Source: JBMNOI01 sp050942995
GTDB taxonomy: Bacteria > Chloroflexota > Anaerolineae > UBA1429
Assembly (NCBI GenBank): GCA_050942995.1
Contig: JBMNOI010000082.1
Location: forward strand, 1-16,312
Length of the DNA stretch: 16,312 bases
Direction: 5' to 3'
Shown here: positions 1 through 8,300 of the stretch, piece by piece
Layout of the letters: the number at the start of each line of letters is the position of its first letter
Position numbering within the stretch: the stretch's first letter is position 1
Translations under genes and position numbers: made by a program
The notes under the pieces: generated by a model
What the model saw: the letters and a program-made list of their open reading frames with translations, nothing else
Databases searched by the model: none
What the model was told of the DNA's origin: nothing

Positions 1-747
1 CAAGAATCCACCGGCCAGAGCCGCAAACGTGCTCGCCGCCAGCAACGCATTCCGACGTGTACCCCCCGCGGCGGCCAGCCCCTTCAGGCGGACGCGGGCA
101 TCGGGCTTCCAAAGCCAGAGCATCGCCCCATAGAGCATGGCGACGACGGGCACGGTATAGAACGTCGGTCCCATCGCCAACCCCGCCCCCAGGGCCACGG
201 CACCCCAACGCAGGCCAGAGGCGTGCCCCTGCGTCAGGAATCGCCACACCGACACCACCAGCAGCCCCCCCGCCGCGGCCGCCATAATCGCCCCATCGGC
301 GGTACGAGAGGCATACACCCAGGTCGGCGCAAAGGCCAGGATGGACGCCGCCGCCAGCGCGCCACGACGCCCCAGATATGGGCGCATCAGACAGGACAAC
401 AAGGGCAACCCGGCTCCTACCAGAGCGGGCAACAGGCGCACGGTGAAATCGCCGGCGCGGGTGAGGGCAAAGAGAACGAACTGGGCGTTGAATAGCGCAG
501 GGACATATCCGCCTACCGGAGCTCCCTGTCCCTGCAGAGCCCGCCAGGCCGCCAGGGCGGTGCCGATCTCGCCCTCTAGCAAGGGCCAGCGCCCCAGAGC
601 CACCAGGCGCACCGCCAGACCGCCGAGCAGAATCACAGCATACGCGAGGATCTCTCTGGTGATCCGAAAATCGGTCGTGGGATTCTGGATTTCGTCCGTC
701 GGGTGCGTCGTCATCAAGCGGCCTTTCCCGATCTCGATCTCTGCCAT
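1..747 (-). CDS. GT-C-like membrane protein, Agl23/YYY-associated type (C-terminus outside window)
   Basis: The reading frame is open from an ATG at 747 to the left edge, giving 249 residues without a stop. After a polar N-terminus of about 30 residues there are about seven hydrophobic segments (near 35-52, 84-98, 103-121, 129-146, 151-168, 183-210, 234-249). The first is followed by an acidic loop (PLLEGEIG, E58 and E60), the place where GT-C transferases carry their catalytic acid, and then by the RLLPALVG and ASRTADG-type helices seen in the GT39/PMT_2 group. The layout resembles TIGR03663, a family that co-occurs with YYY proteins and is named Agl23 in some annotations; this match is from memory of the family, not a search. 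The likely role is transfer or handling of lipid-linked sugars at the outer membrane face. An ATG at 714, with AAAGG seven bases upstream, is an alternative start. The gene has its own promoter at 780-788. Confidence 0.8.
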   Translation of the reverse strand, partial: MAEIEIGKGRLMTTHPTDEIQNPTTDFRITREILAYAVILLGGLAVRLVALGRWPLLEGEIGTALAAWRALQGQGAPVGGYVPALFNAQFVLFALTRAGDFTVRLLPALVGAGLPLLSCLMRPYLGRRGALAAASILAFAPTWVYASRTADGAIMAAAAGGLLVVSVWRFLTQGHASGLRWGAVALGAGLAMGPTFYTVPVVAMLYGAMLWLWKPDARVRLKGLAAAGGTRRNALLAASTFAALAGGFL

Positions 748-779
748 CAACTCCCTCAGATTCTTCTCAGAGATGACAT

Positions 780-788
780 ATTATACCA
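780..788 (-). promoter_or_regulatory. Extended -10 promoter for the gene starting at 747
   Basis: On the minus strand the bases read TGG TATAAT, a perfect extended -10 element (TGn plus the consensus hexamer). It lies in the 70-base gap between the stop of the YYY gene (818-820) and the ATG at 747. Transcription would start near 773, leaving a leader of about 27 bases that carries a GAGGGAG ribosome site. No good -35 box is visible about 17 bases upstream, which is tolerated by extended -10 promoters. It suggests that the last gene can be expressed independently of the upstream operon. Confidence 0.6.
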
Positions 789-817
789 CATCCGCTCCGG
801 CCGGCAGCCTGCCCATC

Positions 818-3223
818 TTAATAGCCATAGCCATAGATGATGACCAGATCGTTCTCGTAAACACGGGTCATCAGGCGGTCCAGCTTGCTCAACGCTGCCG
901 GAGAGGGATGGTATCGCTCGCGCTCCAGCGGCCCCAGATACACATAATGGATGCCATACTCCTCCAGCAGCGTCCGCGTCTGTGGCAGGTCGTGCCCCTG
1001 ATAGATGGTGGCGATATCGGGCTCACGCAGTGCCGGCACCTCATAGTTACCCCGCCACTGTAGCTCGTGCCCGGCCCAGCCGAGCAGCGTGGGGATGCCG
1101 GTATGCGCCGAGACCCAGTTATACTCTGAATACGAACCGCCGGGAGCCTCCAGCATCACCGCACCGGGGACGGCGTTCTCTCGCAGCCAGCGCGCGGCAT
1201 CGGCATCGTGCGGGCGCACCGCCTCCACATAGTGGGTGCCGTTCAATGTGGGCCTGCCGCGGAACCCCTCCGCCCGGCTGGGAATCGCAGCCACGGTATA
1301 GCTCAGCCCTCCTGCCACCAGCATAGCCGACACCACCCCCCAGACCAGCGACGCGATACGGCCGGCTCCTCGTGTCCGACGCAATCGGTGTCCGATGAGG
1401 AACGCGCCATAGGCCGAGGCGATGCCCAGCAGCACCCAGGCCTGATAATAGAACTTGAACACCGTGTTCATGCGTGTGCCAAAAGTATCCCGCAGAAAGA
1501 CAAACTCGACCCCGAACGTCAGCAGGAATCCCACCGCCGCCAGTAACAACGCATAGGTCGTGCTGTCATCCAGTGCCGGGACATCGTCAGGCCCCTCGAT
1601 CTGGCTGCCGGCGACCCAGAACACGCCGGCCATGCCGGCCATTCCCATCGCCAGCGCCGCCGTCCACCAGCCCTGCACGGCGCAGATACCGACGATCAAC
1701 GCCGCCACCGTTCCCACCGTCCACGCCAGCATCGGCACACGCCGTCTTTTACGTTCCGGCCGCACATACCGTACGATCGACGCCACCAGCAGCCCGGCGG
1801 TCATGAATACGAACACGCCCTGCACGATCAGGTACTGGTGCAGGCGCGTCTTGATATCGCCCACCCAGCCGATGCCGCCGGCCTGAGAACGAAAGCCCAG
1901 GTAAAAGGGGAAATAGAGCGCAATGCCCAACCCCAGCAACACGACGCCCAGAGTCACGCCGTCGGCCAGCCAATCCCAGCCCGGCACGCGATCTTGCTGT
2001 CGGCGCACCAGATAGACCAGCACCAGAATGCCGAGGTAGATCGGATAATCCCACGTATTCATGAATCCGAGGCTGCCGACGACAAGCCCCCACAGAGCCA
2101 GTTCGCCGGGACCGCCCGCCCACAAATCGTTAGCGTGGCGTCGTAGCCTCGCCCGGAGGCCCGCCCCACCGCCATCCGCCCCGGCGTCGGTCCGCCGTCG
2201 GCTGAACAGCAGGTTCAGCGCCAGAGCGAGCATCAGCAAGACAAAGGGCAGGGCCAGCACATGCGGGTGATTATCGCCTAACAAAAAGCTAAAGAAGGGG
2301 AACTCGTGAATCACCTCCGGCGAGTTGCCCAACGCGTCGCGATCGTGGATCACCCGCGATGCCCGCCACCACCACCAGCCGTCGTCGGGATACCATGTGC
2401 GGCTGGGAGAGGTGGAGCCCAGGTTCTTGATATCCAGCCAGGCCCACAGCGCCGCCGAGCCTCCTCCGCGGGCGCGAATCAGCTCGAAAATCCCCTCCAG
2501 GTTGCCCATCAGCGCCACCAGCACCGCCGCCAGCCCTCCCGCGGCCATGGCGCTACCCGATGCCCGGGCTTGATCCTCGGGTCGGCGACTTTGTACGGCC
2601 TGTGCCATGTTATACACCAGGCTAAAGGCGCCACCGACGGTCAGAGCAAACAGCGTGGCGCCCGTCAGGTTAAAGGTCACCTCGCCGGGCAATCCCGAAA
2701 GGTGCGTGAGCATGGCGGCGATGACATAGCCAAAGTAGTAGTAGCTGATGGCATAGCCCGACAGCCAGGGGTCATTGGGAGGAAACGAGGGGCTGCGCAG
2801 AATGCCGTTGAGAAAGGCATATTCCATGGGCTTTTCAGTCGCGGCGATATTGGGACTGAACGCCCGGAAAAGGGCAAAGGCAAAGAGGGCCAGCGCGAAT
2901 ATCCCCTCGGTGGCGATGATGATACGCCGTCGCTCGGTCAGCGCCGCCCGCAGAGCGGGCCCCTGTCGCCGCCAGATCGTCCAGGAGAGCGCGGCCACCA
3001 GCAACAGCGCCACCACGATGCCGACGGTGCTGTTGGGCAACACCTTCAGGCTCACCAGCAGCCAGAAGAGATAGCCGGTGAACAGCAATCCCAGAGGGCG
3101 GGCATAGCCATATCCGCGATCGGGCAAAAAGCGCAGCAACCACAACGTCACCGGCAGAGCCACAACGCCCATCAGTTGCAGCACCAGCCACCATATCAGG
3201 ACATTCAGCATCGATGCATGCAC
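818..3223 (-). CDS. Stand-alone DUF2298 / Chlor_Arch_YYY membrane protein
   Basis: This 801-residue, strongly hydrophobic protein has the length of the single-domain class of the YYY family (TIGR03662, about 700 to 900 residues). Visible landmarks are an N-terminal membrane block (6-120), EKPME at 130-134, the signature YYYFG at 161-165, a tryptophan run WWWW-RASR at 283-290, EFPFF at 307-311, DNHPH at 317-321, NTWD at 389-392, RMNTVFKF at 584-591, further helices to about 645, and a polar C-terminal part (650-801) with HTGIPTLLGW and YVYLGPLER. All recur in the two YYY domains of the upstream gene. The biochemical function of the family is not known; a GT-C-like sugar transferase or helper is an inference. 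The start is GTG at 3223; an ATG at 3211 in the same frame is an equally good choice, with GAAAGG about 12 bases before it. It begins 27 bases after the preceding stop, so it is probably in the same operon. Confidence 0.9.
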   Translation of the reverse strand: MHASMLNVLIWWLVLQLMGVVALPVTLWLLRFLPDRGYGYARPLGLLFTGYLFWLLVSLKVLPNSTVGIVVALLLVAALSWTIWRRQGPALRAALTERRRIIIATEGIFALALFAFALFRAFSPNIAATEKPMEYAFLNGILRSPSFPPNDPWLSGYAISYYYFGYVIAAMLTHLSGLPGEVTFNLTGATLFALTVGGAFSLVYNMAQAVQSRRPEDQARASGSAMAAGGLAAVLVALMGNLEGIFELIRARGGGSAALWAWLDIKNLGSTSPSRTWYPDDGWWWWRASRVIHDRDALGNSPEVIHEFPFFSFLLGDNHPHVLALPFVLLMLALALNLLFSRRRTDAGADGGGAGLRARLRRHANDLWAGGPGELALWGLVVGSLGFMNTWDYPIYLGILVLVYLVRRQQDRVPGWDWLADGVTLGVVLLGLGIALYFPFYLGFRSQAGGIGWVGDIKTRLHQYLIVQGVFVFMTAGLLVASIVRYVRPERKRRRVPMLAWTVGTVAALIVGICAVQGWWTAALAMGMAGMAGVFWVAGSQIEGPDDVPALDDSTTYALLLAAVGFLLTFGVEFVFLRDTFGTRMNTVFKFYYQAWVLLGIASAYGAFLIGHRLRRTRGAGRIASLVWGVVSAMLVAGGLSYTVAAIPSRAEGFRGRPTLNGTHYVEAVRPHDADAARWLRENAVPGAVMLEAPGGSYSEYNWVSAHTGIPTLLGWAGHELQWRGNYEVPALREPDIATIYQGHDLPQTRTLLEEYGIHYVYLGPLERERYHPSPAALSKLDRLMTRVYENDLVIIYGYGY

Positions 3224-3250
3224 CCTTTCGGCCCGGTCACGAGGGCGATA

Positions 3251-5308
3251 TCAGCGCGCCCCGCGCGGCACCTCATAAATGACCACTCCCTCATTACGAT
3301 AGACCCGACTCAGCCTGCCGGCATCGGCCAGCCTCTCGAACTTGGCCACGCCGCGCTCTGGATAGACAATGCGCTCCAGCGAGCCCACATAGATATAACG
3401 CACCCGATGACGGGTCAGCAGATCAAACAGATGCTCCTCATCGGTGGTGGTATAGATGGCGACGGCGTCTTGCTCGCGGGCATCCACCAGATCCCACGGA
3501 CGCTGTTCGCGTTGATGCGCCCCCACCAGAGTGGGCAACCCCGTATAGGACGAGACCCGCAGGCCGCCCTCACGATAGTAGCCCAGCGCCGCCTCGACGA
3601 TAACGGGCGTTCCCCGGACATTCTCCCACAGCCAGGCGAGCGCCTCGCGATCATGGCGCAGCACGATGGAATGGTCCTCATCGGGCCAGTGGTAGACGCC
3701 CACCGTCATATAGGCGGTGCCGTCCAGCGTATTGCGCGGCGGTCTCTCGCCGGGAAAGCGCTCCTCCACCCTCGCTGACACGGCCAGCAGCGGATAGAGC
3801 AGCGATGCGGCCAGCAGCACGATAAAGACGCCCCGCAGGCCGCGCCCCCACCCCCGCCACAACGCCGGCAACGCGCTCCCCCCGGTGATGCCCAGCAACA
3901 CCCAGGCCTGAATGGAGAACTTGAACACCGTGTTCATGCGCGCCCACTCGCCGCCGGCCAGGAAATCGCGCATGGTGACGAATTCGATCCCTGACAGGAT
4001 ACCCAGCGCCACGAATAACGCCAATCGCTGCACCAGAGCGGCGGCATCCCGCGCCGCAAGCAGGCACACCGCCGAGAGGGCGAGCAGCGGTATCAGCAGC
4101 GCCGGCACGGCCATCCCCTGAGCCAGCAGCGCAACGCTCAACAGGCCGCCGCCCAGAAAGATGATATGTCGCTGCCGGCCCGCGCGAGCGTCCTCATCTG
4201 CCGAACAATCGCTGCGCCGCCACATCAGCAGCAGTGCAACCACCACGAAAAGCAAGAACCCCCAGATCAACAGAAAGGGCATCAGCGGGCTGCCGCTCTC
4301 CGCCGGAAGCAGGTCCAGCCCCACATACTGGGCGCGAAAATGGGCATAGAACGGCGCATACAGCCCCAGCGACAGAGCGATGAGGGCCACGCCCTTTAGC
4401 GTTCCCCCGAGCGCTCCCCATCCTCCCCGATCCTTCGCGCCGATCAGCGCCAGCGTCGCCGCAGGGATCCCCCAGAAGGCGGGCACGTCCCAGGTGTTCA
4501 TGGGCCCCAGCGCCCCCAGGATCATCCCATAGATCGGCCAGCGCAGCCACCACAGCGCACGGCCACGCCCGTCGCCTGCATCAGTGGCCGGCGACAGAGC
4601 CACGGCCACCGCCAGCACGATAAACGGAATGGCGATCATGTGTGGATGCAGGTCGGCGAACAAAAAGCTAAAAAAGGGAAACTCGTTAATGGTGAACGGG
4701 ATAACCCGCGAGCTCTGCCAGTAATCGAACGACAGCGGTATCGCACCGCCCCCCGTCCGCACCAGATGGCCTATCCACTGGATTGCGCCGGTGAGGTTGC
4801 CGATAACGGCCACCAGCACGCAGCTCCCCAGGCCGCCCCACAGCCCGGCGCGAGATAGCCCTTGCGCCCCATCATCCCCCGACTCGCCCTCATCGGGGTC
4901 GATCCGCCCCTCCGCCAGATGATACCCCAGCCCGAAGCAGTGTGAGATCGTCAGGGCGAAAATGGTCGGCACCGCCAGGTTAAACCCCACCTCTGGCGCA
5001 ATACCGCTCAATTTCATCGGGATAGAGGCGATAAACTGTCCGTAATAGTAATAGTTCAGATATCCCCCGGCAAATCCGGGATCGTAGGGCGGCATATAGG
5101 CCGAACGGCTCAGGGCATTGAGGATGGCGATCTCCATCATCTTTTCGCCGCCGAACCAGGGTTGCCAGAGGTCCGGATTAAGCAGGCGAATCACCACGAA
5201 CAGAGCAAACGCCGCGGTGAACAGCCCCTCCTCCAGAAGGATCAGCCGCCCGCTCCGTCTCCATATCTCATGAAATCGCCGGCCCGGGAGGCGCGCCGGC
5301 GTCAGCGA
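3251..5308 (-). CDS. Second YYY domain of the GT39-YYY-YYY protein, in the -1 frame
   Basis: This frame encodes about 685 residues that complete the YYY domain begun in the upstream frame. Counting from 5308, it shows NPDLW (44-48), GGEKMME (53-59), YYYYG (86-90), YWQSSRVI, NEFPFF, DLHPH (219-223), NTWD, RMNTVFKF, YTGLPTLVG and YIYVGSLER, and stops with TGA at 3251. The frame is open up to a GTG at 5569, but bases 5309-5569 clearly code in the other frame (N-terminal YYY helices), so that GTG is not credible. No convincing independent start with a ribosome site precedes the conserved region. The part is therefore expressed only if the ribosome or the polymerase shifts -1 at the T7 run, or if the real sequence has one more T. 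The joined product from the 10446 start would be about 2,398 residues. It lacks the C-terminal TPR repeats described for two-domain members of the family. Confidence 0.8.
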   Translation of the reverse strand, partial: SLTPARLPGRRFHEIWRRSGRLILLEEGLFTAAFALFVVIRLLNPDLWQPWFGGEKMMEIAILNALSRSAYMPPYDPGFAGGYLNYYYYGQFIASIPMKLSGIAPEVGFNLAVPTIFALTISHCFGLGYHLAEGRIDPDEGESGDDGAQGLSRAGLWGGLGSCVLVAVIGNLTGAIQWIGHLVRTGGGAIPLSFDYWQSSRVIPFTINEFPFFSFLFADLHPHMIAIPFIVLAVAVALSPATDAGDGRGRALWWLRWPIYGMILGALGPMNTWDVPAFWGIPAATLALIGAKDRGGWGALGGTLKGVALIALSLGLYAPFYAHFRAQYVGLDLLPAESGSPLMPFLLIWGFLLFVVVALLLMWRRSDCSADEDARAGRQRHIIFLGGGLLSVALLAQGMAVPALLIPLLALSAVCLLAARDAAALVQRLALFVALGILSGIEFVTMRDFLAGGEWARMNTVFKFSIQAWVLLGITGGSALPALWRGWGRGLRGVFIVLLAASLLYPLLAVSARVEERFPGERPPRNTLDGTAYMTVGVYHWPDEDHSIVLRHDREALAWLWENVRGTPVIVEAALGYYREGGLRVSSYTGLPTLVGAHQREQRPWDLVDAREQDAVAIYTTTDEEHLFDLLTRHRVRYIYVGSLERIVYPERGVAKFERLADAGRLSRVYRNEGVVIYEVPRGAR

Positions 5309-5314
5309 AAAAAA
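5277..5314 (-). other. Frame-change site: T7 slippery run, stop and GC hairpin
   Basis: On the minus strand the upstream frame reads TCT TTT TTT CGC TGA. The seven T (5314-5308) form an exact X XXY YYZ heptamer in the reading frame, and the stop TGA (5304-5302) follows after one codon. Six bases after the T run begins a perfect 7-bp stem, CGCCGGC (5301-5295) pairing with GCCGGCG (5283-5277), around an 11-base loop. The protein continues in the -1 frame. Spacing of conserved blocks across the junction (VPYT to NPDLW, 65 residues) matches the other two YYY domains (62 each), so exactly one frame step and little or no other sequence is involved. The choices are programmed -1 frameshifting, transcript slippage, a natural frameshift mutation, or a homopolymer miscount. 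Confidence 0.75.
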
Positions 5315-8300
5315 GAGGCCACCCCCACCAATAACAGAGCGCCCCAGGCCGCCCATACGGTATAGGGCACCACTCGCAGGCTGGCTCCAATCCAGGCCGT
5401 GTAACCGACCAGCAAGAGGCCGATGCCCCGGCTCAGGGCATACCCGCCGTCGCGAAAACGAGGCATCAGCCGGGCCACCAGCGGCCACGCCATCAGGCCG
5501 ATGATCCACAGAATGAGCCACCACAATACGATCGCCGGCGGCGCGCCGGACGTCGCCACCCGGTTCCACCCCCGATCGGCCACCACGGGCAGCTCATCCA
5601 CCGGCCCGTCCAGCATCAACGTGCCCGGCCCGCCGGCCGGCAGCGAACCAACTGGTTCGCCTTGGTCCGGCGCATCGGCCCGCACGCTTCCGCCGATCCA
5701 CAGCCGGGTTATCTCATGCCACAGCGCCGCCAGTCCGCGAACCGGCGCGGCATCGTCCATGGCATCCGCCGCCGGCAGCCCATCGTCCAGCACCCGATAG
5801 ATCGTCACCGGCCCATCGCGATAGGCGACCTCCAGAGTGGCGCCCACCATGCGCTCGAACTTGTTCAATCCCTCGGACGCATAATAGGCCCGCTCCAGCT
5901 CGCCTACATAGATAAAGCGCACATCATAGCGCGCCAGGATGCGCCGGGTGAGCTCTTCATCGGTCGTATTGTACAGATCGTGTACATCCTGCAGGCGCCA
6001 ATCGATGATGGCGCCGTCCAGTGCGGCGCGCTGCTGCTTCTGGTGCCAGTCCCACCCCACGATAGTGGGCAGGCCGGTATACACCGATATGCGGTTGCCC
6101 CAGCGATAGAGCGGCGTATTGGCCTCGGCAATGACCGGCGATCCCTGCACCGTCTCCTGCAGCCAGACGATGGCCCGCCGATCATATTCCAGCGTCAGCT
6201 CTTGCCCCTGATCGACGTAGGTGGCGGTGGTCATATAGTGCATGCCGTCCAACCCCGGCGGCAGCGAGGTATCCCACCGATCGCGCATCTTGCCCCGGGT
6301 GCCGAATACAGGATACAGCGCCGCGGCCACCAGCAGAACGATAAGGGTGCCGCGCCATATAAGGGATAACGACGGGCGCCAGCGGCGCTGAGCGCGGCTC
6401 AGATGATAGAGCGCCACGCCTCCGACCACACCCCACATGATCCACACCTGCAGATAGAACTTGAACACGGTGTTCATGCGGCCGATGTCGCCCTTGATGA
6501 CGACATACTCGACCGCCAGCGTCAACAAAAGGTCCAGGACGATCAGGGCCGTCTGCAAGCGCTGCGAGGCGGTGGCGCGACGCTCCAGAGTCAGCACGGC
6601 CGCCAGCAGGAGCAACGGCAGCGCCAGTGCCCCAACCCAACGCCCCGTCACCATCAACAGCAGCCAGAAAAGCCCCAGCACGATCGCGGCGGTCCAGGCC
6701 AGCTCGTATGAAAGGGTTCGCCCGCGCACCAGCAGATCGTACAGATGCCTGGCCCGCGCGCGCCTCTCCCCTCGCGCGAACAACCGCACCGCCCGTACCA
6801 GCGCATTGCGAGTGCCCCGCCGGAAGGTGAGCCAGAGCAGATAGGAGCCCAGTATGAATAACGAGACGCCGTGAATGATGACATACGCCCCCAGCGGCGT
6901 GGTCGGTCCCCGCCACGGCTCGACGCTGGAGTAGGCCAGGCCGAAATGAGTGTGATACGGCCGGAACAACAGAGCGCTCAGCGCCAGGATAAATATGACC
7001 CGCCAGCCCACCCGAACGATCGTCGATTGATCGATACGTCGAGTCGTGGCATAGGCGCCGATACAGAGCGCGACGACGCTCACGCCGGCATAGGTGGGGA
7101 AATCCCACGAGTTACTGCACCACAGCGCGCCCAGCACCAGCCCCAACAGGGAAAGCTGCCAGGCAGCGGGCCAATCGATCCGTCTCGCCGGCCCGCGCCA
7201 CCATGCGCCCCTCTCCGGTGGGACAACAAGTCGCCGCACCGGGGCCAGCGCCAGACCGACGGCCAGAGAGAGGGCGAGCAGCGCCAGCGGCATCGCCATC
7301 AGATGGGCGTGCAGGTCGGCGTACAGAAAGGTAAAGAAGGGAAACTCGTTGATCTCGCCGTGTTGCATGATGCGACTGGCGTTCCAGTACCACCACTCGC
7401 TGCGGAACGGCATGGGCTCGCCTCGCACCAGCGTCGCCCACAGGCCGACGATCGACTGAACCAGCGCCGGGAGGCCGGGGATGCGGCTCTCCAACTGTAC
7501 GGCCTGTCCCAGCGACTGGACGCCCTGCAGTAGTAAGCGAAGCTGCCCCAGGTTGCCCGCCAGCGCCACCAGAAAAGCCCCCACCAGGCCGTAACGCAGC
7601 GCGCGGGGCATCCAGCGCCCCTCATCATCACCGACCGGCACCAGATTGTACACCAGCGAACAGGCGCCCATCGCCACCATGGCGAAAAAGGTGGGGATGG
7701 CCAGGTTGTACGCCACAGTGGGCACGATGCCGGTCAACTTGATGGGCGTGGCCACCAGCACCCAGCCGAAATAGTAATAGTTGATATATCCACCGGCCAG
7801 CCAGGGATCATAGGGCGGGAAATAGGTGCTGCGGATGATGGCGTTCAGATAGGCCAGATCCATCGGTTTCTCGCCGCCCATCACCGGGTGCCACAGATCG
7901 GGGTTGCCCCGGCGAATGAACCAGAAGAGCAGGAAAAAGCCCAGGAAGAGCAGCTCGCTCATCAGGAGCAGTCGCCAACGTTCGCGCACAAAGGCGGCCA
8001 GAGCGTGTCGCTGCCGCCACGCAACGGCGGTCGAGACGGCGGCCAGCGCCAGCAACACGCCGATGATGGTCGCCCGAGTATAGGGTAGCAGGCGTATGCC
8101 GGCCAGCAGCCACGCCAGATAACTCCACAGCAACAGCCCCATCGACCTGGCCAGGATATAGCCACGGTCGCGCAGGCCTCGAAACGCCGTGAACCCTAGC
8201 GGCATGGCGACAAGGCCGACAAGATAAAGAGTGAGCAACCAGGTCGGCGTGGGAAACCGGTTGGTCAACCCCTCGCGATCAAAGAGATCCGACCACGTGC

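Noticed and set aside
798..817. GGCA-ggc-TGCC and CCGGCCGG symmetry after the YYY stop codon
   Set aside because: The stem is only four base pairs and no T tract follows, so it does not qualify as a terminator.
2306..3778. Long plus-strand open frame of 490 codons
   Set aside because: It lies opposite two well-supported YYY genes and its translation is rich in Q, H, R and G without any family motif. It is a shadow of GC-rich coding on the other strand.
5309..5569. Upstream extension of the second YYY frame to a GTG at 5569
   Set aside because: The other frame encodes the conserved N-terminal YYY helices over this stretch, while this extension gives a polar sequence unlike either sister domain.
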